From contig NZ_JABMCI010000052.1 of the NCBI RefSeq assembly GCF_013359775.1, positions 62,001 to 126,000 of the forward strand: a DNA stretch of 64,000 nucleotides, in the 5' to 3' direction. This document shows, piece after piece, positions 34,603 to 42,018 of this stretch. The notes below the pieces were generated by a model. It was not told the origin of the DNA and made no database searches. It saw only the letters and a program-made list of their open reading frames with translations. Both the position numbers and the translations under genes were made by a program. Position 1 is the first letter of the stretch; every line of letters starts with the position of its first letter. The stretch comes from Cellulomonas humilata. GTDB taxonomy: Bacteria; Actinomycetota; Actinomycetes; Actinomycetales; Cellulomonadaceae.

Positions 34603-35615
34603 CAGATGTCCGTCCCGACGCCCGAGCGGCTGCGCGCGACGACCATCGCCGCGACGGTGTTCACCACGAGCGTGCCGAGGAAGAGGACCAGTCCCGCGGT
34701 GAGCAGCGCGGAGAGCTGCGCGTCGTCGGCCTCCCCGAAGCGCAGCGCGATGAGCGCCGAGACGGTGTTGGTGCCGATCTCCAGCGGCTGGAACTTCAGG
34801 TCGAAGGCCGGGGAGATGATCAGCGCGACCGCGATGGTCTCCCCGAGGGCCCGGCCGAGGCCGAGCATCGTGCCGCCGATGATGCCGCCGCGGCCGAACG
34901 GGAGCACCACGGAGCGGATCACGCCCCACCGGGTCGATCCCAGCGCGAGGGCGGCCTCGCGCTCGCCGAGCGGAGCCTGCGAGAACACCTCGCGCATCAC
35001 CGCGGAGGCCATCGGGAGCACCATCATCGCCACGGCCAGCCCGGCGACGAACGCGGACGCGGTGTACCGGGTCTGCTCCCAGAGCGCCGCGTCCGGGTCG
35101 GTGTCCACCTGGAAGAAGGGGAGGAAGCCGAGGTAGGAGTGCAGCCAGCGGGCGATCCCCTTGGCATAGGGCTGCAGCAGCAGGAACCCCCAGAGCCCGT
35201 AGATGATGCTGGGCACCGCGGCCATGAGGTCGACCACCGAGACGAGGGCGCCGCGGATCCGCGCCGGCGCGTACTCGCTGATGTACAGCGCGGTGGCCAG
35301 GCCGAGCGGGAAGGCGAACACGAGCGCGACGAGCGCGACCGTCACCGTGCCGACGAGCACGGCGGCGATGCCGACGCGGTCCGCCTCGGGCTGCCAGTCC
35401 GTCTCGGTGAAGAACGACCAGCCGTAGTGCCGCAGCGTGGGGAAGGCCTGGACGGCCAGGAACACCCCGATGCCGCCGGTGATGAGCAGCACCGTCGCAC
35501 CGACGCCCCGGGCCGCGACCACGAAGGCGCGGTCGGAGCCGCTCAGGCGGCTGGAGAGTCGCCGGGGCAGCGCCGAGCCGACCTGCGGGTCGTCCACCCG
35601 CACCTGCGTGCTCAT
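34602..35615 (-). CDS. pstC: Phosphate ABC transporter permease PstC
   Basis: A 337-residue permease from the ATG at 35615; an in-frame GTG at 35627 is possible, but GAGGAG lies only one base before it. Six helices; the EAA loop reads APLGEREAALALGSTRWGVIRSVVLPFGRGGIIGG, followed by GLGRALGETIAVALI, the PstC hallmark. Also typical are DWQPEADRVGIAAVLVGT and AAVPSIIYGLWGFL. It is the first gene of the pst operon, about 85 bases downstream of a PHO-box-like repeat. Confidence 0.93.
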   Translation of the reverse strand: MSTQVRVDDPQVGSALPRRLSSRLSGSDRAFVVAARGVGATVLLITGGIGVFLAVQAFPTLRHYGWSFFTETDWQPEADRVGIAAVLVGTVTVALVALVFAFPLGLATALYISEYAPARIRGALVSVVDLMAAVPSIIYGLWGFLLLQPYAKGIARWLHSYLGFLPFFQVDTDPDAALWEQTRYTASAFVAGLAVAMMVLPMASAVMREVFSQAPLGEREAALALGSTRWGVIRSVVLPFGRGGIIGGTMLGLGRALGETIAVALIISPAFDLKFQPLEIGTNTVSALIALRFGEADDAQLSALLTAGLVLFLGTLVVNTVAAMVVARSRSGVGTDI

Positions 35616-35698
35616 CGCTGCCGCCACGCTCCTCGCTGCTCGTCCCCTGCTGCCTCCGCAGATCGAAACCTGGACCGATGACCGAGTGACGCCGCGCC

Positions 35699-35716
35699 GG
35701 TGAACAGGGGACGAAC
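35699..35716 (-). promoter_or_regulatory. PHO-box-like PhoP site upstream of pstC
   Basis: Read on the minus strand, GTTCGTCCCCTGTTCACC is two 11-base-spaced units (35716-35710 and 35705-35699) of the GTTCACC repeat bound by actinobacterial PhoP. It lies 84 bases before the pstC start and 27 bases from the stop of the kinase gene, so the operon has its own phosphate-responsive promoter. Confidence 0.65.
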
Positions 35717-35742
35717 GCGCGCAGCCCGGCAGACGCGTCGGC

Positions 35743-37308
35743 TCACGGCTCGGTCGAGGGCGAGGGGGTCGGCAGGGTCGCAGGGGTCGGCGTCGGCGTC
35801 GGCGAGGCTGACGGTGCGACGCCGACGAGCACGACGACCGTCCCGCCCGCGGGCACCCGCGCCCCGGCCTCCGGCTCGCTCCCCTGCACGACCCCCGCCG
35901 TCGACGCGGGCACCGCGCGCTCCACGACCGCGAACCCGGCAGCCACCAGGGTGGAGCGAGCGTCCGCGAGCTCCCGCCCGCTCACGTCCGGCACGCCGAC
36001 CAGCCCGGTGGACACGATGAGCGCCACCGGATCACTCGGACGTGCCGGAGCACCGCCGGCCGGGGCGCTGCTGAGCACGGTCTCGGCGGGCGCAGCCGCG
36101 TCTGCCTGCACCAGCTCGCCGAGCGTGAGCCCGGCCGCCACCAGCGCGGCCCGTGCGTCGCCCAGCGTGAGACCGACGAGTGCCGGCACCGCCACCTCGG
36201 TCGGCACGGGCGGCGGAGTCGTCGGCTCTACCCGTGCGGTGGGGGTTCCCCGGGTCGGCGTTGCTCGGGTGACGGGTGGAGTCGTCGCGACCGCCTGCGA
36301 CGGCGGCTCGGCCGTCGAGGGCTGAGCCAGGGCGAGCCAGAGGACGAACGCCGTGCCGAGGATCGCGATGCCCACCGTCACCCAGGCTCCCCCGCTGGTC
36401 GGTCGCCCGCCGAGCACGGGCCCGACCGGGCGGACCGGCAGGAGCTCCCTGGTGGTCCGGACGTACCCGGCGCCCCGGGGCGGGTCCGGCTGCGCCGCAC
36501 GCGTGCCGGCGAGCAGCAGAGCGACCCGGACCTCCGCGCGCAGGTCTGCCGCACCGCCGTGTCGACGGTCCGGATCCTTGGCCAGCGCGCGCCGCACGAT
36601 CCGGTCGATGTCGCTCGGCAGGCCCGGGCGGACCGCGCTGGGCAGCGGCGCGACCTCGGACACCTGGGCGGCGAGCACCGTCTGCGGATCGCCGTGGTCG
36701 AAGGGCGGCCGGCCGGTGACCAGGTGGAACAGGAGAGCGCCCGCCGAGTAGACGTCCGAGCGGGCGTCGCCCCGCGCGCCGGTCGCCACCTCCGGCGCGG
36801 CGTAGTGCGGGCTCACCGTCACCCGAGGGTCGGCCGGGTCCGGCTCGGGCGTCGCGCCGACGTCGAGCAGCACCGCGCTGGGCCCGCCCAGACTGGTCAC
36901 CATCACGTTCGACGGCGACAGGTCGAGGTGGAGCACTCCCCGTTCGTGCGCGTGCTCCAGGCCCGCGAGCAGGCCGTCCAGCACGGTCAGCGCGTCGCGG
37001 GGCTGCATCGGTCCGCGTGCGAGGAGGTCGGTGAGCGTCCGTCCCACCACTAGGTCCAGCACCAGGTACGCCCGGCCACGGGTGTCCGTGCCGGCGTCGA
37101 GCACGTGCACGACGTTCGGGTGGTCGAGGCGCGCACCCCCACGCAGCTGCGCCCACGGATCGGCTCCGGTCGGCACGGGGACGCGCACGACCTTGACGGC
37201 CACGTCCCGACCGAGGCGGACGTCGACGGCGGCGAAGACATCGGCCGATCCGCCGGAGCCGAGGAGGCCGCCGAGCGCGTACCTCCCGCCGAGCAGCTGC
37301 CCGGTCAT
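35743..37308 (-). CDS. Ser/Thr protein kinase-like protein with PASTA domains (degenerate kinase)
   Basis: A 521-residue PknB-type protein starting at the ATG that overlaps the upstream stop (ATGA). The kinase domain spans about 5-265: glycine loop LLGSGGSADVF and Lys in VAVKVV are kept. The catalytic loop reads HLDLSPSN (HRDLKPxN expected, so Arg and Lys are lost), DFG is DVG, and no alpha-C Glu is obvious. A transmembrane helix at about 318-337 leads to a Thr/Pro linker and two PASTA domains (VPALVGLTLGDARAAL, VPDVSGRELADARSTL) and a Pro/Thr tail. PASTA domains sense peptidoglycan fragments. It may be a weak kinase or a pseudokinase. It is coupled to a lytic transglycosylase. Confidence 0.85.
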   Translation of the reverse strand: MTGQLLGGRYALGGLLGSGGSADVFAAVDVRLGRDVAVKVVRVPVPTGADPWAQLRGGARLDHPNVVHVLDAGTDTRGRAYLVLDLVVGRTLTDLLARGPMQPRDALTVLDGLLAGLEHAHERGVLHLDLSPSNVMVTSLGGPSAVLLDVGATPEPDPADPRVTVSPHYAAPEVATGARGDARSDVYSAGALLFHLVTGRPPFDHGDPQTVLAAQVSEVAPLPSAVRPGLPSDIDRIVRRALAKDPDRRHGGAADLRAEVRVALLLAGTRAAQPDPPRGAGYVRTTRELLPVRPVGPVLGGRPTSGGAWVTVGIAILGTAFVLWLALAQPSTAEPPSQAVATTPPVTRATPTRGTPTARVEPTTPPPVPTEVAVPALVGLTLGDARAALVAAGLTLGELVQADAAAPAETVLSSAPAGGAPARPSDPVALIVSTGLVGVPDVSGRELADARSTLVAAGFAVVERAVPASTAGVVQGSEPEAGARVPAGGTVVVLVGVAPSASPTPTPTPATLPTPSPSTEP

Positions 37309-38087
37309 CGTCCGGCTGCGGTGGCGAAGCCGTTCGCCGTCGCGAGGACGAGCGCCACGTAGGCGTCGTCGTGGTTGTAGGACAGCACGGCCGCCTGCCA
37401 TCCCTCGGGTGTCGCGAGGTCCCGCCCGGACGCGCAGAGGTACCGCGCGGCTGCGAGCGCGGCGTCGTCGATGTCGTTCGGGTCCTGCGCACCGTCGCCG
37501 TCGCCGTCGGAGGCCCAGCGGCTCCACGTCGACGGCAGGAACTGCATCGGGCCGACCGCGTGCGACCACACGGCATCGCCGTGCCAGGCGGTGTCCTCGG
37601 CCCGCGCCGGGATCGCCGCGGTCCCGCCGGACCCGTCGAGCGCTGGTCCGACGATCGGGACGCTCGGTCGGCCGTCGGGCAGCAGGTGCGCACCGCCGTG
37701 GGTGCCGTTGCCCGACTCGACGGTCCCGATCGCGGCGAGCGTGGTCCACCCGAGGTGGCACCCGGGACCGAGACGCGCCACGGCGAGGGTGGAGTCGGCG
37801 TACGCCTGGAGCGCCACGGTCTCGACGCCGGTCGCCGCCGAGACTGTCGACACCCAGGCGCCGGACGCGCGATCGACCGGCGCCACGACCTCGTGCGACG
37901 TCAGCTCGACCGTGCCCAGGGGAGCTCCGGGACTCTCAGCCTGCGCGGTGCCGACCGGAACCGGGAGCACGGCCGCTCCGCTCGCCACAGCAGCCTCCTG
38001 CACGGCCGCGAGGCCCGTCAGCACGACCACCGCGGTCGCCCCGACCCCCGCAGCAGCCCAGCCCAGCCGGGTTCGCGCCGAGGTCAC
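37305..38087 (-). CDS. Lytic murein transglycosylase-like protein
   Basis: A 260-residue exported protein. The GTG at 38087 overlaps the stop of the upstream gene (GTGA) and starts an N-terminal helix (about 9-30). The SLT/MltB-like domain (about 90-255) has LGWTTLAAIGTVESGNG with the catalytic Glu, HAVGPMQFLPSTWSRWASDGDGDGAQDPNDIDDAALAAARYLC in shorter recognisable pieces, and SYNHDDAYVALVLATANGF. These match actinobacterial transglycosylases that cut glycan strands. Placed before the PASTA kinase-like gene, it suggests a cell-wall-turnover unit. Confidence 0.88.
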   Translation of the reverse strand: MTSARTRLGWAAAGVGATAVVVLTGLAAVQEAAVASGAAVLPVPVGTAQAESPGAPLGTVELTSHEVVAPVDRASGAWVSTVSAATGVETVALQAYADSTLAVARLGPGCHLGWTTLAAIGTVESGNGTHGGAHLLPDGRPSVPIVGPALDGSGGTAAIPARAEDTAWHGDAVWSHAVGPMQFLPSTWSRWASDGDGDGAQDPNDIDDAALAAARYLCASGRDLATPEGWQAAVLSYNHDDAYVALVLATANGFATAAGR

Positions 38088-38479
38088 AGCGCCGGGCGTC
38101 GCGCGACCCGGGGAGACGAGACCCGGCGGTAGGTGACGACGGCGGGGTCGATCTGCGCCACCGGCGCGAGCAGGACGAAGTCTCGGCACGCGTGCGCGCA
38201 CCGCACGCGCCGGTCCTTGTCACCGATCCCCTGCACCACCGGGGCGTCGTCAGCGGTGAGGAACCACTGCCAGCGGTACGTCTCGGTGAGCCGGAGGAGC
38301 GGCACGAGCGACCCGATCGACGCGCGCACGGCCTCGACGGACTCGCGTGCGGCAGCGCTGGTCGGCAGCGCCACGGTGCTGCGGGCGAACCCGCGTCCGT
38401 TCGGGCTCACCAGCCGCCACCACACGGCGTCGTCGTCGGAGAACCGGTAGAGCTGGAACACGGGCGGCACCGTCCGCAT
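38084..38479 (-). CDS. Hypothetical protein, DUF1508-like
   Basis: A 131-residue protein with AAAGGACGGG close before its ATG. The N-terminal half (FQLYRFSDDDAVWWRLVSPNGRGFARS) recalls the beta-hairpin repeats of YegP/DUF1508 proteins; the second half has CAHACRDF. No signal peptide or helix. It is the first gene of a three-gene overlapping set with the transglycosylase and kinase-like protein, so it probably works with cell-wall turnover; this is inference. Confidence 0.6.
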   Translation of the reverse strand: MRTVPPVFQLYRFSDDDAVWWRLVSPNGRGFARSTVALPTSAAARESVEAVRASIGSLVPLLRLTETYRWQWFLTADDAPVVQGIGDKDRRVRCAHACRDFVLLAPVAQIDPAVVTYRRVSSPRVARRPAL

Positions 38480-38731
38480 CCCGTCCTTTCATCGTGGCGC
38501 CTGTCTCGGCGCACCCGGTGCAGTCCAGCCGATCGGCTGCATCTGTGAGCAACCTGTGCGGGACCGCAGGACGAACACCAGGCGACCGACGGTCGACGAT
38601 CAGACACCACGGACGTATCGCACAGCCGTCACCCGGACGAACGTCCAGGTCGCAGGCCCCACCCGTTCCGGCGTGATGACGCGCTGTGCTCCCGGTTGAC
38701 GCCGGGTGCCCGGCCAGCGACCCTGTCGGAC

Positions 38732-38944
38732 ATGCCCCTCCAGGACGAAGGCCGCGCGATCGACGAGGTCGTCGAACGCCTCGCCGCCCGGTTCCCCGAC
38801 ATTCCCGCAGCCACCGTGCGCGAGGTCGTCGAGGCCCAGCTGGCGCAGTTCGACGGGTCGAGCGTCCGCGACTTCGTGCCGGTCCTCGTCGAGCACGAGG
38901 CGCTCGAGCTCCTTCGGGGCGGCGAGAGGGAGACTCAGGCGTGA
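38732..38944 (+). CDS. Small three-helix bundle protein
   Basis: A 70-residue acidic, all-helical protein (IDEVVERLAARFPDIPAATV, VREVVEAQLAQFDGSSVRDFVPVLVEHEALELL). This matches a widespread actinobacterial family annotated as a three-helix bundle dimerization domain, of unknown function. The ATG at 38732 is the start that keeps just the domain; no strong Shine-Dalgarno. The 252-base gap to its left (38480-38731) is a divergent upstream region in which I see no gene. Confidence 0.65.
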   Translation: MPLQDEGRAIDEVVERLAARFPDIPAATVREVVEAQLAQFDGSSVRDFVPVLVEHEALELLRGGERETQA

Positions 38945-39011
38945 GAACGGTCCTCTCCGGCACGTCGTTCGTCCTCGACATCGATGCTCCGCGTGGTCGC
39001 ATGATGGACGC

Positions 39012-39416
39012 ATGGGAGTGCCGAAGCAGACTGCCGCGAGCATCGAGATCCCGGCCGATCCACGTCTCGCCTGGAGGGCGTTGACGACGGTCGCCCGCGC
39101 GACGGATCAGGCGCCCGCCGTATGGCACCTCGAGCACGCCGACGTCACCCTCGACTCCACCTCCCCGGGAGAGGCCGCGCGCGGGACCGGGAGCTGGCAC
39201 GGCATCGACTACCGAGTCTCCGCACACCTCGTGCCCCGCGGTGCACGAGCAACCCTGGTGGTGCTGACCGCCGACCCGGAGTCCGAGCCGCTCGGCATCC
39301 GGGGCACCACACGGGTCTGGGCCTCACACCGCCAGGCCCGCCGCGACCTGGAGGCTTTGGCCGCGGCGCTGGGGATCCAGGTCGCCGAGTGGACCTCGAC
39401 GCCGGGTTCGGCCTGA
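39012..39416 (+). CDS. SRPBCC-like small protein
   Basis: A 134-residue cytosolic protein starting at the ATG at 39012 (weak ribosome-binding site). Its pattern (ASIEIPADPRLAWRAL, then alternating strands WHLEHADVTLDS, TGSWHGIDYRVSAHLVP, ATLVVLTAD, and a C-terminal amphipathic helix ARRDLEALAAAL) fits the START/SRPBCC hydrophobic-ligand fold, but no specific family is evident. Downstream of the three-helix gene by 67 bases and in the same direction. Function unknown. Confidence 0.5.
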   Translation: MGVPKQTAASIEIPADPRLAWRALTTVARATDQAPAVWHLEHADVTLDSTSPGEAARGTGSWHGIDYRVSAHLVPRGARATLVVLTADPESEPLGIRGTTRVWASHRQARRDLEALAAALGIQVAEWTSTPGSA

Positions 39417-39444
39417 CGACACCTCACGACCGCGCGACCGCCCG

Positions 39445-39837
39445 CTACCGGGTACGGCTCGTCACGGCGAGGAGGTCGGCCACCAGGCTGTCGATGTGGT
39501 CGCGGAGGGGACGGATGCCCTCGACGTCCCACGAGGCCGGGTCGGGCAGCGGCCAGACGTCGACACGGTCGTGGGCCGGCAGGTCGAGTCCCGGCTTGAG
39601 TGCCACGATCACGTCGGCCCGGGCGGCGAGCTCGTCGGTCAGGAGCTGGGGGACCTGGTCGCTGCGGTCGATGCCGATCTCGGCCAGGGAGGCGAGGACC
39701 GTCTGGCTGACGGCGGCGTCGGGCTCGGTGCCGGCCGAGACGATGGTGACGTCGGAGCCTGCCCGGGCTGCGGCCAGCCCGGCGGCGAGCTGGGACCGGC
39801 CGGCGTTGTGCACGCAGACGAACAGGATGGTGGTCAT
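39445..39837 (-). CDS. arsC: Low-molecular-weight phosphatase-type arsenate reductase
   Basis: A 130-residue LMW-phosphatase fold protein. The P-loop is CVHNAGRSQ (Cys8, Arg14) and the general acid Asp is in PLPDPASWD. Arsenate reductases of this fold form a covalent intermediate at the P-loop Cys. Cys8 is the only cysteine: the two resolving cysteines of thioredoxin-linked ArsC are missing, so reduction would need mycothiol or another thiol. The start overlaps the upstream oxidoreductase stop (ATGA). It could alternatively be a protein-tyrosine phosphatase; context favours arsenic. Confidence 0.8.
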   Translation of the reverse strand: MTTILFVCVHNAGRSQLAAGLAAARAGSDVTIVSAGTEPDAAVSQTVLASLAEIGIDRSDQVPQLLTDELAARADVIVALKPGLDLPAHDRVDVWPLPDPASWDVEGIRPLRDHIDSLVADLLAVTSRTR

Positions 39838-41225
39838 GCAGGTGCTCCCGTGGTGAGGGTGGATCGGTGGTGGCGGACCCAGTCCTGGGTGGCCAGCTGG
39901 ACGGCGTCCCACGGTGAGCCGAGGGGCGGGGTGTAGGACAGGTCGAGCTCGCTGACGGCCTCGACGGTCATCTCGTGGAAGAGCGCGGTGGCCAGGGTGT
40001 CGACGCGCTTGGCGGTCTGGGTGGTCAGTCCCCCGACCAGCTGGGCGCCGAGGAGCCGCCCGGTGCTGGTGTCGCCGGTGATGCGGATGGAGATCGGCTG
40101 GGCGCCCGGGTAGTACCGCTTGTGGTCGTCGGGGCTCGAGTGCGTCGTGGCGGCCGGGTAGGCCGCGGTGGCGTCGAGGTCGCGCAGCCCCGTGCGGGCA
40201 GCCACGAGGTCGAACACCTTGACCACCTGAGTGCCGACGCTGCCGGCGTAGCGGGCGTTCCCGCCGAGGGCGTTCTCGCCGGCGACGCGGCCCTGCTTGT
40301 GGGCGGTGGTGCCGAGCGGGAGGTAGCTGCGGCCGAGCAGGCGGTGGTGGGTGATCACGCAGTCGCCCGCCGCCCACACGTGGTCGAGGCTCGTGCGCAT
40401 GTCCGAGCCGACGTCGACGGCCCCCGCCGGTCCGGTGGTAGCGCCGGCGGCGACGAGCAGCTCGGTGTCGGGCCGCACCCCCGTCACGACCAGGACCAGG
40501 TCGACGTCCCACGCGATCGGGTCGCCATCGGTGGCCTGCGCGTCGACGCGGAGCCCGCCGTCGCGCCGGGCGATCCGGGTGACGGAGGTGCCCGTGTGCA
40601 CGTCGACGCCGTGGCGCAGCAGCTCGGCACGCACGAGGGCGCCGAGCTCCGGATCCACGGTCGGCAGGACCTCGGGGAGTCGCTCGACCTGCGTCACGTG
40701 GATCCCGCGCGCGGTGAGCCCCTCGGCCATCTCCAGGCCGACGTAGCCGGCGCCGACGATCAGTGCGCGACGGGGTGCGGCACGATCCAGCGTCGCCATG
40801 AGGTCGAACGTGTCCCCCATCGTGTGCAGCAGGTGGACGCCGTCCCGCGGACCGAGCTCGTCGAGCCCGTCGATCGGCGGCCGCACCGGTACCGCTCCGG
40901 TGCCGACGACCAGGGCGTCGTACCCGATCCACGCCTCGCCGTCTCGGTCGCGGACGCGCAGGCGCCGGCCGGGGACGTCGATCGTGGTGGCGAGCGTCTC
41001 CAGGCGCAGTCGCATACCGGTGGCCTCGAGGTCCTCGCGGGTCCGGTGCGCAAGGTTGCGCCAGTGCGTGACCTCGCCGGAGACGTAGTACGGGATCCCG
41101 CAGATCGAGTAGTTGGGGTAGGCGTCCGCGACGACGACGGTGACCTCGGTCGACTCGTCGAGCTCGCGGGCGCGCAGGGCGGCGCTGATGCCGGCGTCAC
41201 TGCCACCGACCACGACCAGGTGCAT
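39834..41225 (-). CDS. FAD-dependent pyridine-nucleotide disulfide oxidoreductase (CoA-disulfide reductase-like)
   Basis: A 463-residue flavoprotein. FAD-binding GGSDAGISAALRARE at the N-terminus, the single redox Cys in YSICGIPYY (about residue 43, as in CoA-disulfide reductase and NADH oxidase), the NAD(P)H-binding GAGYVGLEMAEGL, and VWAAGDCV near the second FAD segment. A dimerisation domain begins about residue 330 (AHKQGRVAGENALGG). Its place between aquaporin and ArsC suggests it regenerates the small thiol used by ArsC. It starts 15 bases after the aquaporin gene. Confidence 0.88.
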   Translation of the reverse strand: MHLVVVGGSDAGISAALRARELDESTEVTVVVADAYPNYSICGIPYYVSGEVTHWRNLAHRTREDLEATGMRLRLETLATTIDVPGRRLRVRDRDGEAWIGYDALVVGTGAVPVRPPIDGLDELGPRDGVHLLHTMGDTFDLMATLDRAAPRRALIVGAGYVGLEMAEGLTARGIHVTQVERLPEVLPTVDPELGALVRAELLRHGVDVHTGTSVTRIARRDGGLRVDAQATDGDPIAWDVDLVLVVTGVRPDTELLVAAGATTGPAGAVDVGSDMRTSLDHVWAAGDCVITHHRLLGRSYLPLGTTAHKQGRVAGENALGGNARYAGSVGTQVVKVFDLVAARTGLRDLDATAAYPAATTHSSPDDHKRYYPGAQPISIRITGDTSTGRLLGAQLVGGLTTQTAKRVDTLATALFHEMTVEAVSELDLSYTPPLGSPWDAVQLATQDWVRHHRSTLTTGAPA

Positions 41226-41240
41226 GGCGTGCCTTCCTCG

Positions 41241-41972
41241 TCAGTGCACGACGGCGGGCAGGACCTGCTCCGCCGAGAGATCCCGTGGCGAGCCCGCGGG
41301 AGAGAACACGACCACCGCGACCACGCCGAGGACGGCGCCGACCACCTGGGCGAGCAGGAACGGCGGCACGGAGCCCGGTGCGATGCCCGCGAAGGTGTCG
41401 GAGAACATCCGTCCGACGGTGACCGCGGGGTTGGCGAACGAGGTCGAGGAGGTGAACCAGTACGCGGCCCCGATCCAGGCCGCGACGGCGGCCGGCACGA
41501 GAGCGGCTCGACTGCTGCGCACCAGGGCGAAGATCACCAGGACGAGCCCGGCCGTCGCGACGACCTCGCCGACCAGGAGCCCGCCGCCGGTCCGCTGCGT
41601 CGTAGCCATTGCCGGTGCGACCTCGAACATCAGGCCGGCGAGCAGCGCCCCCGCGACGCCGCCCGTGCACTGCGCGAGCACATAGCCGGCGACCTCGCCC
41701 CAGGGCCGCTGCTCCGCACTCCCCCGCGACAGCACCCACTCGGCGCCCGTCACGACCGGGTTGAAGTGCGCCCCGGAGACCGGGCCGAGCACCACGATCA
41801 GCACCGCCAGCCCGAGCACGGTCGCGGTCGAGTTCGCCAGCAGCTGGATGCCGACGTCAGCGCTCAGCGCGCTGGCCATGATCCCCGAGCCGACGACGAC
41901 GGCCACCAGCAGGGCGGTGCCGAGGAACTCCGCCGCGAGGCGTCGGGACAGTGGCAGGGGTTCTGTGGTCAC
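41241..41972 (-). CDS. Aquaporin family channel (candidate arsenite exit channel)
   Basis: A 243-residue MIP-family protein with six helices and both half-helix motifs, SGAHFNPVVTG (NPV) and TSFANPAVTVGR (NPA). Acting in an arsenic cluster without ArsB or Acr3, it resembles the AqpS arrangement of Sinorhizobium meliloti, where arsenite made by ArsC leaves through the channel. The GTG start has no Shine-Dalgarno and a candidate promoter puts transcription about at the start codon. Substrate is inferred from context. Confidence 0.85.
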   Translation of the reverse strand: MTTEPLPLSRRLAAEFLGTALLVAVVVGSGIMASALSADVGIQLLANSTATVLGLAVLIVVLGPVSGAHFNPVVTGAEWVLSRGSAEQRPWGEVAGYVLAQCTGGVAGALLAGLMFEVAPAMATTQRTGGGLLVGEVVATAGLVLVIFALVRSSRAALVPAAVAAWIGAAYWFTSSTSFANPAVTVGRMFSDTFAGIAPGSVPPFLLAQVVGAVLGVVAVVVFSPAGSPRDLSAEQVLPAVVH

Positions 41973-41981
41973 GGCGGCATC

Positions 41982-42016
41982 TTGACCTGGGGAGGATCAC
42001 TCAGTCAATATTGACT
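41982..42016. promoter_or_regulatory. Divergent promoter and operator of the arsenic cluster
   Basis: A perfect 14-base palindrome AGTCAATATTGACT (42003-42016) ends 2 bases before the regulator ATG. For the plus strand, TTGACC (41982-41987) and CAATAT (42006-42011) are 18 bases apart, putting the start about at the ATG. For the minus strand, TTGACT (42008-42003) and TCAAGA (41985-41980) are 17 apart, again starting near the GTG of the aquaporin gene. The palindrome overlaps one -10 and one -35, so one bound repressor could block both leaderless transcripts. Confidence 0.65.
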
Positions 42017-42018
42017 CA

